Below are positions 23,945 to 34,756 of a DNA stretch of 64,000 nt, piece after piece. The first letter of the stretch is position 1; every line of letters starts with the position of its first letter. The position numbers and the translations under genes were made by a program. Source of the stretch: Hylemonella sp. (GTDB lineage Bacteria > Pseudomonadota > Gammaproteobacteria > Burkholderiales > Burkholderiaceae_C); the NCBI GenBank assembly GCA_030695415.1, contig JAUYQZ010000046.1, positions 124,001-188,000 on the forward strand, given 5' to 3'. The notes under the pieces were generated by a model. The model did not search any database. It saw nothing but the letters and a program-made list of their open reading frames with translations, and had not been told where the DNA came from.

Positions 23945-26028
23945 ACCGGCTCGATAGACTTGGCGGTGGGCTGATCGGGCCGCTGCAGCGCTCGCTCAAG
24001 ACCCGCGTCACCCTGTTCTCTCTGGCGATTTTCGTCCTCAGCCTGTGGACTCTCGCCTACTACGCGTCGACGATGCTGCGCACGGACCTGGAACAATTGC
24101 TGGGTGACCAGCAACGCTCGACCGTGGCCTTGGTGGCCGCAAACATCGATCAGGAGCTGAAGGATCGCCTGACGGCCCTGGAGCAGATCGCGGCCGACTT
24201 CGACGAGAAGGAGTTGAAGTCGCCGGCAACGCTGCAGGGCATCCTCGAACGCCGGCCGATCCTGCCCTTGCTGTTCAACGGTGGCTATTTCGTCACGGAT
24301 GCCGCAGGCATCACCACCGCCTCCGTTCCGGTCAAGGTCGGTCGCATCGGCAACAACTACTCTCTCAGCAAGAACGTTGCTGCGGCGCTGCGTGAAGGCA
24401 AGTCGGCGATTGGCGCCCTGGAAATCGGCAAGGTATTACGGATTCCGGTCTTCAGCCTGGCGGTGCCGATACACGATGCACGGGGGAAGGTCATTGGCAG
24501 TCTGGTGGGTGTGATCAACCTGGGCTCGGACAATTTTCTGGACAGGACCATCTCGAATCCCTATGGGCGAACGGGGGGCTATGTACTCGTCGACCGACAG
24601 CAGCGGATGATCGTCACCGGCACCGACAAGAGTCGCATCATGGAAGCCCTGCCGCCCGCCGGCGTCAGTCCGGAGATCGACAACTACCTGGCCGGGCGCG
24701 AGGGCTCGGCCATATTTCGCAATCCCAAGGATGTGGATCTGCTGGTCTCGGTCAAGGGCATCCAGGTGGCGGACTGGTATGTGGCCGCAACGCTGCCGAT
24801 CGCGGAGGCCTTTGCACCGATTGACGACCTTCAGCAGCGCATGCTGCTGGTCACGCTCCTGCTCACCCTGTTCGCCGGCGGACTGACGTGGTGGATGCTG
24901 CGACGCCAACTGGCGCCAATCGGCGCCGTCGTCGCCGCCCTGGAGGGCCGCCCGGCGCATGGCTTGTCGTCTGGACCGCTGCCCGTTACCAGGCTCGATG
25001 AAATCGGGCAGTTGATCAGCAGCTTCAACCGCCTGTTGGAGGCGCTCGCAATCCGGGAGCAGGCGCTGAGGGCGAGCGAGAACCGCTTCAGCCTCTTCAT
25101 GGAGTATCTTCCCGGAGCAGCGTTCATCAAGGACGAAAATGGCATCACGCTGTATGCCAACCGCTACATGATGGACATTGTTGGCGCGCGCGCCTGGCAT
25201 GGAAAATCCGCCCGGGACCTCTTCCCGCCAGAAGTGGCCGAAAAGATGATCGCCGATGATCGCCGTGTCATGGCAGCAGGGCATGCGATCACGGAGGAAG
25301 ACATCCCCAACGCGGATGGCCAGCTGCGGCATTATGAAACGCACAAGTTCACCATCCCCAGCCCAGGCCGGGTTCAACTGCTCGGCGGCATTTCCCTGGA
25401 CATCACCGAGCGCAAGCAGGCCGCGAAGGACATCCGTCTTGCCGAAGCCCGTTTCCGGGCCATCATCGAAGCATCCCCTATCCCATTTGCGCTGAACGAT
25501 TCAGCGCTGAACATCACCTACCTCAACAGCGCCGCCATCCGGACCTTTGGTTACGATCTCAAAGATATCCCGACGCTGCAAGCATGGTGGCCCAAGGCCT
25601 ATCCGGACGAAAGCTATCGCCAGGAGGTCGCAAAAGAGTGGGCCTTGCGCATCGATGCAGCACAGCGTGATGCCAAGCCATTCGTGCCGATGGAGGTGAG
25701 AATCCGGTGCAAGGATGGCAGCGAACGGACCGTGCTGGCAACGGCGACGCAGCTCGAATCGTCTTTCAACGATCTCCATGTCGTGACCCTCTACGACATC
25801 ACCGAACGCAAGAGGACGGAGTCGACGTTGCATGAACAGCTTGACGAACTGCAACGCTGGCAGCAGACGATGCTTGGCCGCGAGGGCCGCATCATTGCGC
25901 TGAAGCAGGAGGTCAACGAACTGTTGGCCCAGACGGGTCAGTCGCCGCGCTATGCGGATCATCAGCTGGCAGACCACGCTCCCGGTGTCGGCGAGCCGCC
26001 GACGCAGCCACGCGGAGATGACGCATGA
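23941..26028 (+). CDS. Periplasmic Cache-like sensor with HAMP-like linker and two PAS domains, no visible output domain
   Basis: 695 residues. Membrane helices at about 20-42 and 297-320 flank a ~250-residue periplasmic domain that looks like a double Cache sensor ([21 protein letters not shown] in the distal half). A HAMP-like linker follows (about 320-375), then two PAS domains (about 380-490 and 500-625), each closing with DITERK. The protein ends with the same ~55-residue charged helix as the preceding sensor. There is no kinase or cyclase domain. It overlaps both neighbours by four bases (ATGA at 23941 and at 26025), so all three sensors should be made together. Confidence 0.85.
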   Translation: MNRLDRLGGGLIGPLQRSLKTRVTLFSLAIFVLSLWTLAYYASTMLRTDLEQLLGDQQRSTVALVAANIDQELKDRLTALEQIAADFDEKELKSPATLQGILERRPILPLLFNGGYFVTDAAGITTASVPVKVGRIGNNYSLSKNVAAALREGKSAIGALEIGKVLRIPVFSLAVPIHDARGKVIGSLVGVINLGSDNFLDRTISNPYGRTGGYVLVDRQQRMIVTGTDKSRIMEALPPAGVSPEIDNYLAGREGSAIFRNPKDVDLLVSVKGIQVADWYVAATLPIAEAFAPIDDLQQRMLLVTLLLTLFAGGLTWWMLRRQLAPIGAVVAALEGRPAHGLSSGPLPVTRLDEIGQLISSFNRLLEALAIREQALRASENRFSLFMEYLPGAAFIKDENGITLYANRYMMDIVGARAWHGKSARDLFPPEVAEKMIADDRRVMAAGHAITEEDIPNADGQLRHYETHKFTIPSPGRVQLLGGISLDITERKQAAKDIRLAEARFRAIIEASPIPFALNDSALNITYLNSAAIRTFGYDLKDIPTLQAWWPKAYPDESYRQEVAKEWALRIDAAQRDAKPFVPMEVRIRCKDGSERTVLATATQLESSFNDLHVVTLYDITERKRTESTLHEQLDELQRWQQTMLGREGRIIALKQEVNELLAQTGQSPRYADHQLADHAPGVGEPPTQPRGDDA
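25795..25963 (+). repeat. C-terminal helix module, copy 2
   Basis: Partner of 23744-23912, same length and frame, with scattered third-position and a few replacement changes. Confidence 0.8.
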
Positions 26029-29000
26029 AACCGATCCAAAGCCGCGATGGTGCGCTTGCCGCCGGCCGCGATGACGGCGTGCTTGAAGCAAGGCTTAGCC
26101 TGGCCTTAAGGGATTTGCTGCCGATTTTGTCGGTGACCGAAAGTATTGAAGCACTGCTCGGCTTTACGCCGGACGACTATCTTTCCGCGCGAGTTTCCCT
26201 GCCACAGCAAGTTCACCCTCACGACACCGACATCGCCGACATGCTTTTTTCGTCTGGCGATCCCGGCACGTCCGGCACCTTCAACATCCGGCTCAGGCAT
26301 GCCGATGGCCGCATACGGTGCATCCGGGGGGAGTACAGCAAGGCCGTGGGTGCAGAAGGACTGGTGCTCCATTTGCTGCTGCAGGACGCAAGAACCTTGA
26401 AGCGACCGATGCCGGATGCCTCCACGATGGTCAACTTCACGGCCATGATGGAAAACACGGATGACTACATCTATTTCAAGGATAGAAATCACGTTTTTAC
26501 CGGGTCCAGCCAGACGCTGGTGTCACTCTGCGAGCCCGCCGAACACTGGACTGATCTGCTCGGCCAGACCGACTACGACGTCTTTCCCGAAGAGTTTGCG
26601 GATATCTACTACCGACTCGAAAAGCAGATCTTCTCCGGCCTGCCGGTGGCCCACGAGGTTCAGGAGACCCTGAGCAAGGACGGCAGAAAAGGCTGGGTCG
26701 ATAACCGAAAGTACCCGATCCGGGACGAAAACGGGGAGATCATCGGCCTCTTCGGTGTTGCACGCGACGTCACCGAACGCAGGCAGGCGGAGCTGGCGGA
26801 GCGAGAGAGCAGCCATCGGTTGAGCGCCGTGATGGAGAGCCTCACGGAAGGCCTTGTCATGGCCGATCCTCAGGGGCGGGTCATCTACTGGAACCCGATG
26901 GCCCTGGCCATTAACGGCTACGCCAGTGCGGACGACTACCAGCGCCCGCTCGCCGAGTTTGCCGAAATGTTTGAATTCCGGCCACTCGAGGAGGATCGCC
27001 TGCTAACGGTCGACGAGTGGCCGATGAGCCGCGTGCTGCGTGGCGAAGTTTTGCGCGATTGGGAGGTCCGGTTGCGCCGGCTCGATCAGGGCTGGGAGAA
27101 GATCCTCGCGTATTCCGGCTGGATCATCCACAGCGTCGACGGCGAGGAGCTCGCGTTCCTCTCGATCAATGACATCACCGAGCGCAAGGGCGCCGCCCGC
27201 CAGTTGGCCGAAAGCGAATCCCGGCGGCAGGCCGAAATGCGCGCAGCCCTCGACATCCAGCGTCAGTCGTCCCGCGCGGCATTGAGCCTGATGGAAGACG
27301 CTCTTGCCGCCAAAAAACAGGCCGAGGAAAGCGAAGCGACACTGCGCAAACTGTCGCTCGCCATCGAGCAGAGTTCGGAAAGTATCGCGATCACCAACCG
27401 CGATGGGGTGATCGAGTATGTCAATGACACTTTTGTGAAGGTGACCGGCTATTCCCTCGATGAATTGACGGGAAAAAACCCTCGCGTCCTGCATTCAGGC
27501 AAGACGCCACCGGAAACCTACGCGGCGATGTGGGCCGCCCTGACGCAGGGGCAGCCATGGAAGGGCGAATTCATCAACCGCAAGAAGGACGGTACTGAAT
27601 ACACCGAGTTCGCCGTCATCACGCCGCTGCGCCAGCCCGACGGATCGATCAGCCACTACGTTGCGGTGAAGGATGACATCACCGAGAAAAAGCGTATCGG
27701 CCTCGAACTTGACCAGTACCGCAATCACCTGGAGGACATGGTTGCGCAGCGCACCGCTGAATTGAATGACACGCTGTTTGCGCTTGAGAGCGTCGGTACA
27801 GCAATCACCCGCGCCGAGGTGAACAGCGGAAAAATAATCTACGCTAACCGCTATGCCTGTGATTTTCTGGGTTACTCGCCAGAGGAAATGCTGGAGCTGA
27901 GCATTTTCGATTTCGATGCGCACATTACGGCTGAAACCTATCCCGAGGTCGCTGCCAATATCCGCATGAATCGCTTTGTGCGCTTCGAAACGGACCAACG
28001 GCACCGTGATGGTCACACTATTCCGGTCGAAATGACCGTCTACTTTCAAGAAGGCCGGGAAGGCGCGCCCGATTATTTCACTGGCTTTGGCGTCGATATC
28101 ACCCAGCGAAGGCAGCTTGCAGATTCACTGCAGAAGGCCAAAGACGCCGCCGAGGCAGCCACCGTCGCCAAGAGCGCCTTCCTGGCCAATATGAGCCACG
28201 AGATCCGCACGCCGATGAACGCCATCATCGGCCTCACCCACCTGATTCAACGCGCGGGCGCCACACCGGAGCAGGTGGACCGGCTGAGCAAGATCGACAC
28301 CGCGAGCCGGCACCTGTTGTCGATCATCAACGACATCCTCGATCTTTCCAAACTCGAGGCGAGCAAGCTGCGGCTGGAGGATTCCGACTTCAACCTGTCA
28401 GCGGTCCTGGACAACGTCGCGTCCATCATCACCCCCGCGGCACAGGAAAAAGGCCTTGCGGTCGAGATCGATCGCGACTCCGTGCCGGCCTGGCTGCGCG
28501 GCGATGCCTTGCGGCTGCGCCAGGCCTTGCTCAACTGCGCCGGCAATGCCGTCAAATTCACCGACACAGGCCGTGTCATGCTGAGCGCCAAACTCCTTAA
28601 AGACGACGGCAACGACCTGCTGGTGCGCTTCGCGGTCGCGGACACTGGCGTCGGCATCACGCCGGAAGCCATGCAGCGCTTGTTCCAGGCCTTCGAGCAG
28701 GGCGATGCCACGACCACGCGCAAGTACGGTGGCACCGGCCTCGGGCTCGCCATCACCAAGCAACTGGCGCAGATGATGGGCGGAGATGTCGGCGTCGACA
28801 GCACGCCGGGGGTGGGCAGCACCTTCTGGTTCACCGCCCGCCTGCAACGCGGCCACGGCGCCATGGCCTCCGATACGGCCAAACCCACGGACGATGCCGA
28901 GGCGCAACTGCGCCGGCTGGCCCCCGGCAAGTGGCTGCTGCTTGCCGAAGACAACGCCATCAATCGCGAAGTGGCGCTGGAGCTGCTGCACGGCACTGGT

Positions 29001-29957
29001 TTGGCCGTGGACACGGTTGCGGATGGCCGGCAAGCGTTGGAGAAAGCGGCGGCACGCGATTACGACCTGATTCTGATGGACATGCAGATGCCCGTCATGG
29101 ACGGCCTCGAAGCCACCCGCGCCATCCGCAAGCTGCCCGGCTGGGCGTCCCGGCCGATCCTGGCGATGACGGCCAATGCCTACGAGGAGGATCGGCAGGC
29201 CTGCCAGGACGCGGGGATGGATGACTTCATTGCCAAGCCGGTCGAGCCGGAGGTGCTCTTTGCCACCTTGCTGAAATGGTTGCCGCAGCAGCAGCAAGCT
29301 CAGGGCACTCACATTCCCAACGTGCCGCCAGAACATTTGCCTCAGGCTCAGCCGGCGTTGCCGAAGCAGCTGGCGGAATTTGCGGGTCTCGACACGGCCC
29401 GCGGACTGCTGGCCCTGAACGGAAACGTAAGCACCTATGTTGCGCTGTTGCGGCAGTTTGCCGCCAGCCATCGCGAGGATGCACAGCAGCTGCGCAGCGA
29501 ACTTGCAGCGGGGGATTCCGAGGCTGCCAGGCAAAGAACACACGCCCTCAAGGGGGTCGCTGCAAACCTGGGCGCCACTGCCCTGAGCTCGGCCGCGGTG
29601 GCGCTGGAATTGGATTTGCGCAACGCTGATGCAAGCAAGCTGCCGGCGCTGCTGGAGTCCCTGCAAACAGAACTCGCTGCCCTGGACGCGCTACTCGCTC
29701 AGTTGCCCGAGACAGCGGCTGGTGGTGCGCTGGCTCCCAATCCCGGCCGGGCGCGGGGGGTGCTCGAACAACTGGCCCCCCTGCTGGCCAGGGACGATAC
29801 CGTGGCAGGCGATCTGTTCGAGAGCAGCCGGCAGCTTTTGTTGGCAACGCATGGGACAACGGCGATGCAATTGGGGCGGCAAATCGCGGCTTTCGACTAT
29901 CCGGGCGCGCTGTCCACCGTGCGCAGCCTGCTGCATCAGACGCCAGACAATCAATGA
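26025..29957 (+). CDS. Soluble hybrid sensor histidine kinase: five PAS domains, HisKA, HATPase, REC, HPt
   Basis: 1310 residues with no signal peptide or membrane helix. Five PAS-like domains span about 30-705; the fourth (about 440-565) and fifth are the most canonical, and a long helix precedes the fourth. The dimerisation domain has phospho-acceptor His near 725 (NMSHEIRTP), followed by the ATPase domain with N (CAGNAVKF), G1 (DTGVGI) and G2 (GGTGLGLAI) boxes. A receiver domain (about 970-1090, phospho-Asp near 1017 in LILMDMQMP) and an HPt domain (His near 1171 in [13 protein letters not shown]) complete a His-Asp-His relay. It is coupled by ATGA overlap to two sensors lacking kinases and lies near a REC-HD-GYP protein, the likely end acceptor. 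Confidence 0.93.
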   Translation: MKPIQSRDGALAAGRDDGVLEARLSLALRDLLPILSVTESIEALLGFTPDDYLSARVSLPQQVHPHDTDIADMLFSSGDPGTSGTFNIRLRHADGRIRCIRGEYSKAVGAEGLVLHLLLQDARTLKRPMPDASTMVNFTAMMENTDDYIYFKDRNHVFTGSSQTLVSLCEPAEHWTDLLGQTDYDVFPEEFADIYYRLEKQIFSGLPVAHEVQETLSKDGRKGWVDNRKYPIRDENGEIIGLFGVARDVTERRQAELAERESSHRLSAVMESLTEGLVMADPQGRVIYWNPMALAINGYASADDYQRPLAEFAEMFEFRPLEEDRLLTVDEWPMSRVLRGEVLRDWEVRLRRLDQGWEKILAYSGWIIHSVDGEELAFLSINDITERKGAARQLAESESRRQAEMRAALDIQRQSSRAALSLMEDALAAKKQAEESEATLRKLSLAIEQSSESIAITNRDGVIEYVNDTFVKVTGYSLDELTGKNPRVLHSGKTPPETYAAMWAALTQGQPWKGEFINRKKDGTEYTEFAVITPLRQPDGSISHYVAVKDDITEKKRIGLELDQYRNHLEDMVAQRTAELNDTLFALESVGTAITRAEVNSGKIIYANRYACDFLGYSPEEMLELSIFDFDAHITAETYPEVAANIRMNRFVRFETDQRHRDGHTIPVEMTVYFQEGREGAPDYFTGFGVDITQRRQLADSLQKAKDAAEAATVAKSAFLANMSHEIRTPMNAIIGLTHLIQRAGATPEQVDRLSKIDTASRHLLSIINDILDLSKLEASKLRLEDSDFNLSAVLDNVASIITPAAQEKGLAVEIDRDSVPAWLRGDALRLRQALLNCAGNAVKFTDTGRVMLSAKLLKDDGNDLLVRFAVADTGVGITPEAMQRLFQAFEQGDATTTRKYGGTGLGLAITKQLAQMMGGDVGVDSTPGVGSTFWFTARLQRGHGAMASDTAKPTDDAEAQLRRLAPGKWLLLAEDNAINREVALELLHGTGLAVDTVADGRQALEKAAARDYDLILMDMQMPVMDGLEATRAIRKLPGWASRPILAMTANAYEEDRQACQDAGMDDFIAKPVEPEVLFATLLKWLPQQQQAQGTHIPNVPPEHLPQAQPALPKQLAEFAGLDTARGLLALNGNVSTYVALLRQFAASHREDAQQLRSELAAGDSEAARQRTHALKGVAANLGATALSSAAVALELDLRNADASKLPALLESLQTELAALDALLAQLPETAAGGALAPNPGRARGVLEQLAPLLARDDTVAGDLFESSRQLLLATHGTTAMQLGRQIAAFDYPGALSTVRSLLHQTPDNQ

Positions 29958-30054
29958 GGCCTGCGCCTCGCCCGCTCGGGCACCGAGGCCTTGCGCGCAG
30001 CTCAGTGCAAGCTTAAGCCCGCGCTTAGCCTGAGCTGACCTTTGCTCCGAAAGG

Positions 30055-31242
30055 TCAAAGCGCCTTCCCCAACCGCTCCACCCCCTCGCGGATCTTGTCC
30101 TCCCCCACCGTCGCAAAACTCAGGCGCAGGGTCGCGGGATCAGGGTTCGTCGCATAGAACGGGGCGCCCGGCACAAAGGCCACGCCCTTTTCGATCGCGC
30201 GTCTGGCCAGCTCGCCCGCATCCTTGAGCTTGCCGCCCGCGCCCGTGAGCCGGGCCCAGAAGAACAGGCCACCACCGGGCTGGGTGAATTCAATGGCGTC
30301 GCCCAGTTCCTTCTTCAGGCACTCGCCCATGGTCCTGGCACGGCCGGCGTAGACCTCACGCACATGGGCCAGGGTGGCGGGCATACGGCCGGCCTTGAGG
30401 TATTGCGCGGCGGTGGCCTGGGCAAAAGTGCTGGTGTGGGCGTCGCTGAACTGCTTGCACATCGTCGCCTTGGCCAGCAGCTCCGGCGGGGCGATCATCC
30501 AGCCCACGCGCAGGCCCGGAGACAGCACCTTGCTGAGTGAACCGCAGTGCACCAGCCAGTCGCGGCTGCCGGGCACCTGGGCCGTGAGGGCCAGCAGGCT
30601 CGCCGGCGGGGCCTTGCCGAAATAGAGGTCGCCATAGGGATCGTCCTCGATCACCACGGTTTTCGTCTTCACGGCCAGTTCCAGGATGCGCTTGCGGCGC
30701 TCCAGGCTCAGGGTAGCGCCGCTGGGGTTGCCGAAGGTGGGGATGAGGTAGACGAAACGGGGTTTGTGTTCGGAGATCAGCTGTTCGAGCTTGTCGACCT
30801 GTACGCCGTCAGCGTCGATGGGCGCGCCGATGACCTGGGCGCCGTAAAGGCGGAAGCACTGGATGGTGGCGAGGAAGGTGGGCGCCTCCACGATGACCTT
30901 GGCGCCGGGGTCCACCAGGGTCTTGCCGATCAGGTCCAGCGCCTGCTGGCTGCCGGTGGTCACGATGAGCCCGTCGGGGTTGACCTGCACGCCCTTGCTG
31001 CCCATGAAGGCGGCGAGCTGTTCGCGCAAGGGGTTGTAGCCTTCGGTGGCGCCGTACTGCAGGGCGGCACCGGGTTCTTCGCTCAGCGCTTTCATGGACG
31101 CTTCGCGGATGCCGTCCACGTCGAACATGGCGCTGTCGGGAAAGCCACCGGCAAAGGAGATGATGCCGGGCTTGCCCAGCAGCTTGAAGAGTTCGCGGAT
31201 GGCGGAGGTTTCGACGTTGTTGAGGCGTTCGGCGAATTGCAT
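30055..31242 (-). CDS. PLP-dependent aminotransferase (2-aminoadipate / MocR-domain-like, LysN type)
   Basis: 395 residues from the ATG at 31242 (MQFAERLNNVETSAIRELF), which fits the family start; the frame is open to 31287. It has FAGGFPD near residue 30, the PTFGNPSGATLS loop, EDDPYGDLYF and the Schiff-base Lys in GSLSKVLSPGLRVGW, with the substrate-carboxylate Arg near the end (TLRLSFATV). This is the 2-aminoadipate / aromatic aminotransferase branch of class I. It converges with the hybrid kinase gene; 97 bases lie between. Substrate choice cannot be read by eye. Confidence 0.88.
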   Translation of the reverse strand: MQFAERLNNVETSAIRELFKLLGKPGIISFAGGFPDSAMFDVDGIREASMKALSEEPGAALQYGATEGYNPLREQLAAFMGSKGVQVNPDGLIVTTGSQQALDLIGKTLVDPGAKVIVEAPTFLATIQCFRLYGAQVIGAPIDADGVQVDKLEQLISEHKPRFVYLIPTFGNPSGATLSLERRKRILELAVKTKTVVIEDDPYGDLYFGKAPPASLLALTAQVPGSRDWLVHCGSLSKVLSPGLRVGWMIAPPELLAKATMCKQFSDAHTSTFAQATAAQYLKAGRMPATLAHVREVYAGRARTMGECLKKELGDAIEFTQPGGGLFFWARLTGAGGKLKDAGELARRAIEKGVAFVPGAPFYATNPDPATLRLSFATVGEDKIREGVERLGKAL

Positions 31243-31311
31243 GGGGTTCTCGGGAGGAAAGAAACGACTCCCCCGATTCTCCGTCAAACCGACCCGCCCC
31301 CGCCGGGCGCC

Positions 31312-33072
31312 CTACTTCGTCGGCAGCGGCAGCGACTTGCCTTCGGACGCTGCGGGCACGGCCACGCCCAGCCACTGCGAGACGGTGGGTGCGATGTCCA
31401 CCACCTCCACCCGCTCGTCCACGCGGCCGGGTTTCACCCAGCGCGGGCCCCAGGCCAGGATGGGCACGTTGGTGTCATACGGATACGGCGAGCCGTGCGT
31501 GGCGATGCTGGTGCTGGACTGGAACATCCAGTAGGGCTTGAGAACGTATTGCACGTCGCCCGACACATCAACATGCCAGGCACGCTGCATGGCGCCGAAG
31601 AAGGGGCCGTCGATGCGGCTGCCCGCAGCCAGTTCACCCCGGGTGTAGGCGGCAGCGATGCCGGGCTCTTCCATCAGCAGGGCGCGCGCGACTTCGGCCA
31701 CTTCGTCCGGGTCCACGCGCTGCTGCGTAATGAGCTGTTTGTTCAGCAGCAGGGCCGAGCCCGAGAAGCTCACCCACTTGCCGGCGCCGAACTCTTCTTC
31801 CAGCCCATTGTTGACCCGCGTGAGCAGCTGGCTGCCGACGATGCGGCCCGAGCGCAGGCCCTGCTGGGCGGTGAACTCGGGCGCGGGCATGAAACCGTGG
31901 TCGGCGGTGAGCGTGGCGATGTAGTTGTCGCGGCCCAGGGTGGCGTCCAGGTGCTTGAAGAAGTCCTGCAGCATGCGGTCGAGCTGCAGCAGGTGGTCGT
32001 GCGAGAAACGCGACTCGGCGCTGAAGCGGTGGTTGATGTAGTCGTGGCCCGAGAGGCTGATGGCCAGGATGTCGGGCACGTTGTCCTTGCCCAGGCCTTC
32101 GCCCGCGATGGCAGCGCGCGCGAAGTCCAGGGTGAGCTGGTCGGCGTAGGGGCTGCGCAGCAGCTGGCTGTAATAGGCCGAACCGGGCGCCTCGTCACTG
32201 GGCGCGCCCATCATCATGGGCAGCGCGGCGGCCTTCTGGCCGTACCAGGGCTGGCGGTCGGGCAGCGAACGGGCGTAGGCCTCGTCGGGCAGCAGGGCTT
32301 TCCACTCTTTCTTGAACCAGCGGTCGGCCGGCTTGGCGGCGTTGAAGGCGGTGACCCAGGCCGGATGCTGCGGCATGTAGAAGGTGCTGCTGGCAAAAAA
32401 GCCTGTCTGCGTCATGTACATGTAGGCGGTGCCAGTCTGGCCCGCGGGCAGGATGGCGCCGCGGTCCTTGCCCGAGATGCCGATGACCTTGGCGCGCGGG
32501 TCGGCGCGCTTGAGCACGTCGCCCACGGTCTCGACCTTGAGGTTCTTGGGGCTGGTGCCGTCCAGCGGCTGGGTCTTGTGGCCGATGTAGGTCGCGGTGG
32601 TGTCACCGGTGCAGTACTCGGGCGCGCCGGTGATGGCGTCGCGCCATTCGTTGGCGATGATGCCGTGGCGGTGCGGGTAGGCGCCGCTGAGCACAGTGGC
32701 GTGGCCGGCGCCGGTGACGGTGAAGGCGTGGCCGTAGTGCGCGTCGCTGAACCAGGCGCCACGGTCCAGAAAGCGGGCCAGACCATCCGGAGCCAGCTGG
32801 TCGCGGTAGGCCAGCATCTGGCGCTGCGGCAGGCCGTCCACCACCAGGAAAACCAGCAGGCGCGGGCGGTTCGTGGCCGTGACCGGCGGCGCCACCGGCA
32901 GGGCCGCCGGCGCGGCAGCCGGTGCGACCACGGCGGGCACGGGCGCGGACGCCGCCGGCGCAGCGACGACGGGCGGATCGGAAGGCGCAACGCTCTGGCA
33001 AGCGGTCAGTACGGCCGCCAGCCCACCGGCGAGGCACAGGCGCAGAACGCGCGAGAGGACACGGGGCTTCAT
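31312..33072 (-). CDS. PafA-like alkaline phosphatase family lipoprotein
   Basis: 586 residues. A signal ending in a lipobox (LTAC) is followed by a Pro/Ala-rich linker of ~40 residues, then the alkaline phosphatase superfamily fold. VDGLPQ gives the first metal Asp. FTVTGAGHATVLSG carries the Thr nucleophile typical of PafA rather than the Ser of PhoA. SLSGHDYINH and TADHGFMP supply further metal ligands. Such enzymes release phosphate from monoesters in the periplasm or at the membrane surface. It is 69 bases ahead of the aminotransferase on the same strand. No Pho box was identified. Confidence 0.87.
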   Translation of the reverse strand: MKPRVLSRVLRLCLAGGLAAVLTACQSVAPSDPPVVAAPAASAPVPAVVAPAAAPAALPVAPPVTATNRPRLLVFLVVDGLPQRQMLAYRDQLAPDGLARFLDRGAWFSDAHYGHAFTVTGAGHATVLSGAYPHRHGIIANEWRDAITGAPEYCTGDTTATYIGHKTQPLDGTSPKNLKVETVGDVLKRADPRAKVIGISGKDRGAILPAGQTGTAYMYMTQTGFFASSTFYMPQHPAWVTAFNAAKPADRWFKKEWKALLPDEAYARSLPDRQPWYGQKAAALPMMMGAPSDEAPGSAYYSQLLRSPYADQLTLDFARAAIAGEGLGKDNVPDILAISLSGHDYINHRFSAESRFSHDHLLQLDRMLQDFFKHLDATLGRDNYIATLTADHGFMPAPEFTAQQGLRSGRIVGSQLLTRVNNGLEEEFGAGKWVSFSGSALLLNKQLITQQRVDPDEVAEVARALLMEEPGIAAAYTRGELAAGSRIDGPFFGAMQRAWHVDVSGDVQYVLKPYWMFQSSTSIATHGSPYPYDTNVPILAWGPRWVKPGRVDERVEVVDIAPTVSQWLGVAVPAASEGKSLPLPTK

Positions 33073-33243
33073 GGGCGGGCGTGAGGGTGGACAGCGATGC
33101 CAAGGATCATCCCATGAAATTTGCGCCCGGCGCCGGGCGGGCGCATGGACCTGATGGACAATGCTGTAACCGGAGATTTCCGCCCTTGCCGCCAGCGTGA
33201 CCTGCCGTCACACTGGCCCCACACGCGACACCAGGATGCCCCC

Positions 33244-34050
33244 ATGTCCGACCTTTCCGCCTTCTTCCAGTCCGTCAAGCTGCCGGTGATGCCGGAGGTG
33301 GCGCACGCCCTGATCCGCACCCTGCACGACGAGGACGTGTCCATCACGCAGGTGCGTGACCTGGTCGCCAAGGACCCGGTGCTCACCGCCAAGCTGCTGC
33401 GCACCGCCAACAGCGCGGCCATGGGCATGCGCCGCGAGATCGGCACGCTGGACGCGGCCATCTCCATGGTGGGCCTGTCGCAGGTGCGCACGCTGGCGCT
33501 GACGGCCTGCATGAACGTGGCCTTCCCCGTGGTGCCCGGCCTGGACCGCACCGATTTCTGGCGAAACAGCATGGCCTGTGCCGGCTACGCTCAGTGGCTG
33601 GCCGGCGGCATCGGACTGGACGCCCAGCAGGCCTGGCTGGCCGGCATGATGCTGCGCCTGGGCGAGCTGCTGATCGTGCAGGCCAAGCCCGAGGCCCTGG
33701 CCGTGCTGGAACGCCAGCCGCAGATCCCCGGCGATCGCTGGGCGCGTGAACAGCAGTTGCTGGGCTTCACCGAGGCCCAAGTCACGGCCGAACTGGCACA
33801 CCGCTGGCATTTCCCGGCCGACATCGTGCACGGGCTCAACGCCTCCTCGGCCCCGCTGGCCTCGCAGCCGCTGTCGCAACTCGCCGGCGTGGTGCACCTG
33901 GCCAGCCGCCTGGCTGACATGGCTTTCAGCGACCCCGAGATCGTGGACGCGCTGCCGCAGGACGTGGTGTCCGCGCTGGACCTGAACCTGGACTGGATGC
34001 GCAGCAAGCTGCCCTCGCGCGACAGCTTCCTCGACATCTCCACGCTTTGA
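33244..34050 (+). CDS. HDOD domain protein
   Basis: 268 residues from the ATG at 33244; the longer frame from 33121 lacks family-like sequence. The HDOD core runs from about residue 8 to 200: LPVMPEVAHAL near the start, then VAKDPVLTAKLLRTANSAA, ISMVGLSQVRTLAL and the LAGMMLRLGELL segment where the HD pair of true phosphodiesterases is degenerate. HDOD proteins are signalling scaffolds linked to c-di-GMP, chemotaxis and stress control; no enzymatic activity is expected. A second HDOD gene lies at 62231-63058 and two HD-GYP genes are in the window. It is transcribed divergently from the phosphatase. Confidence 0.88.
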   Translation: MSDLSAFFQSVKLPVMPEVAHALIRTLHDEDVSITQVRDLVAKDPVLTAKLLRTANSAAMGMRREIGTLDAAISMVGLSQVRTLALTACMNVAFPVVPGLDRTDFWRNSMACAGYAQWLAGGIGLDAQQAWLAGMMLRLGELLIVQAKPEALAVLERQPQIPGDRWAREQQLLGFTEAQVTAELAHRWHFPADIVHGLNASSAPLASQPLSQLAGVVHLASRLADMAFSDPEIVDALPQDVVSALDLNLDWMRSKLPSRDSFLDISTL

Positions 34051-34117
34051 TTTACCCCGTTTGGGTTGCGCCCCTCGACCGGGCGCAGTTCAGGCCCGTC
34101 GCCACGCCCGCTGAGAC

Positions 34118-34756
34118 ATGAACGCCGCCGCCATCCGCTCCTTCTTCGCCACGCTTAAGGCCGCCAACCCGCAACCCGTCACCGAACTCGAATACACCTC
34201 GGTCTTCGAGTTGCTGACCGCGGTGCTGCTCTCGGCCCAGGCCACCGACGTGGGCGTGAACAAGGCCACGCGAAAGCTGTTCCCCGTGGCGAACACCCCG
34301 CAAAAGATCCTGGACCTGGGGCTCGACGGGCTGGAGAGTTACATCAAGACCATTGGCCTGTACCGCAGCAAGGCGAAACACCTGATGGAAACCTGCCGCA
34401 TCCTGGTGGAACGCCACGGCGGCCAGGTGCCGCGCACACGTGAGGCGCTCGAAGCCCTGCCCGGCGTGGGCCGCAAGACCGCCAACGTGGTGCTCAACAG
34501 CGCCTTCGGCGAGCCGACCATGGCGGTCGACACCCACATCTTCCGCGTGGGCAACCGCACTGGTCTGGCGCCGGGCAAGACACCTTTTGAGGTGGAGATG
34601 CAGCTCCTGCAGCGCGTGCCGCCCGAGTTCCTGGTGGATGCGCACCACTGGCTGATCCTGCACGGGCGCTATGTGTGCCAGGCGCGCAAGCCGCAGTGCT
34701 GGCAGTGCAGCGTGGCGGCGTACTGCGACTTCAAACCCAAGACACCCGCCCCATGA
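34118..34756 (+). CDS. nth: Endonuclease III, DNA glycosylase/AP lyase
   Basis: 212 residues, full length. The helix-hairpin-helix LPGVGRKTANVVL carries the catalytic Lys, and the Asp of MAVDTHIFRV is the second catalytic residue. The C-terminal [4Fe-4S] ligands are spaced C-x6-C-x2-C-x5-C (CQARKPQC, CWQC, CSVAAYC), as in Nth. The enzyme removes oxidised pyrimidines and nicks the abasic site in base excision repair. Its stop overlaps the btuF-like start (ATGA at 34753-34756), so the repair gene and the B12 binding protein are probably co-translated. Confidence 0.96.
   Translation: MNAAAIRSFFATLKAANPQPVTELEYTSVFELLTAVLLSAQATDVGVNKATRKLFPVANTPQKILDLGLDGLESYIKTIGLYRSKAKHLMETCRILVERHGGQVPRTREALEALPGVGRKTANVVLNSAFGEPTMAVDTHIFRVGNRTGLAPGKTPFEVEMQLLQRVPPEFLVDAHHWLILHGRYVCQARKPQCWQCSVAAYCDFKPKTPAP

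Noticed and set aside
19262-29957. Signalling island as an integrated mobile element
   Set aside because: Composition looks different and a flanking duplication exists, but no integrase, transposase, tRNA target or attachment repeats were found, so it is not called a mobile element.
30547-33084. Plus-strand open frame of 845 codons opposite the aminotransferase and phosphatase
   Set aside because: The minus-strand genes have complete catalytic motifs; the plus frame has none.
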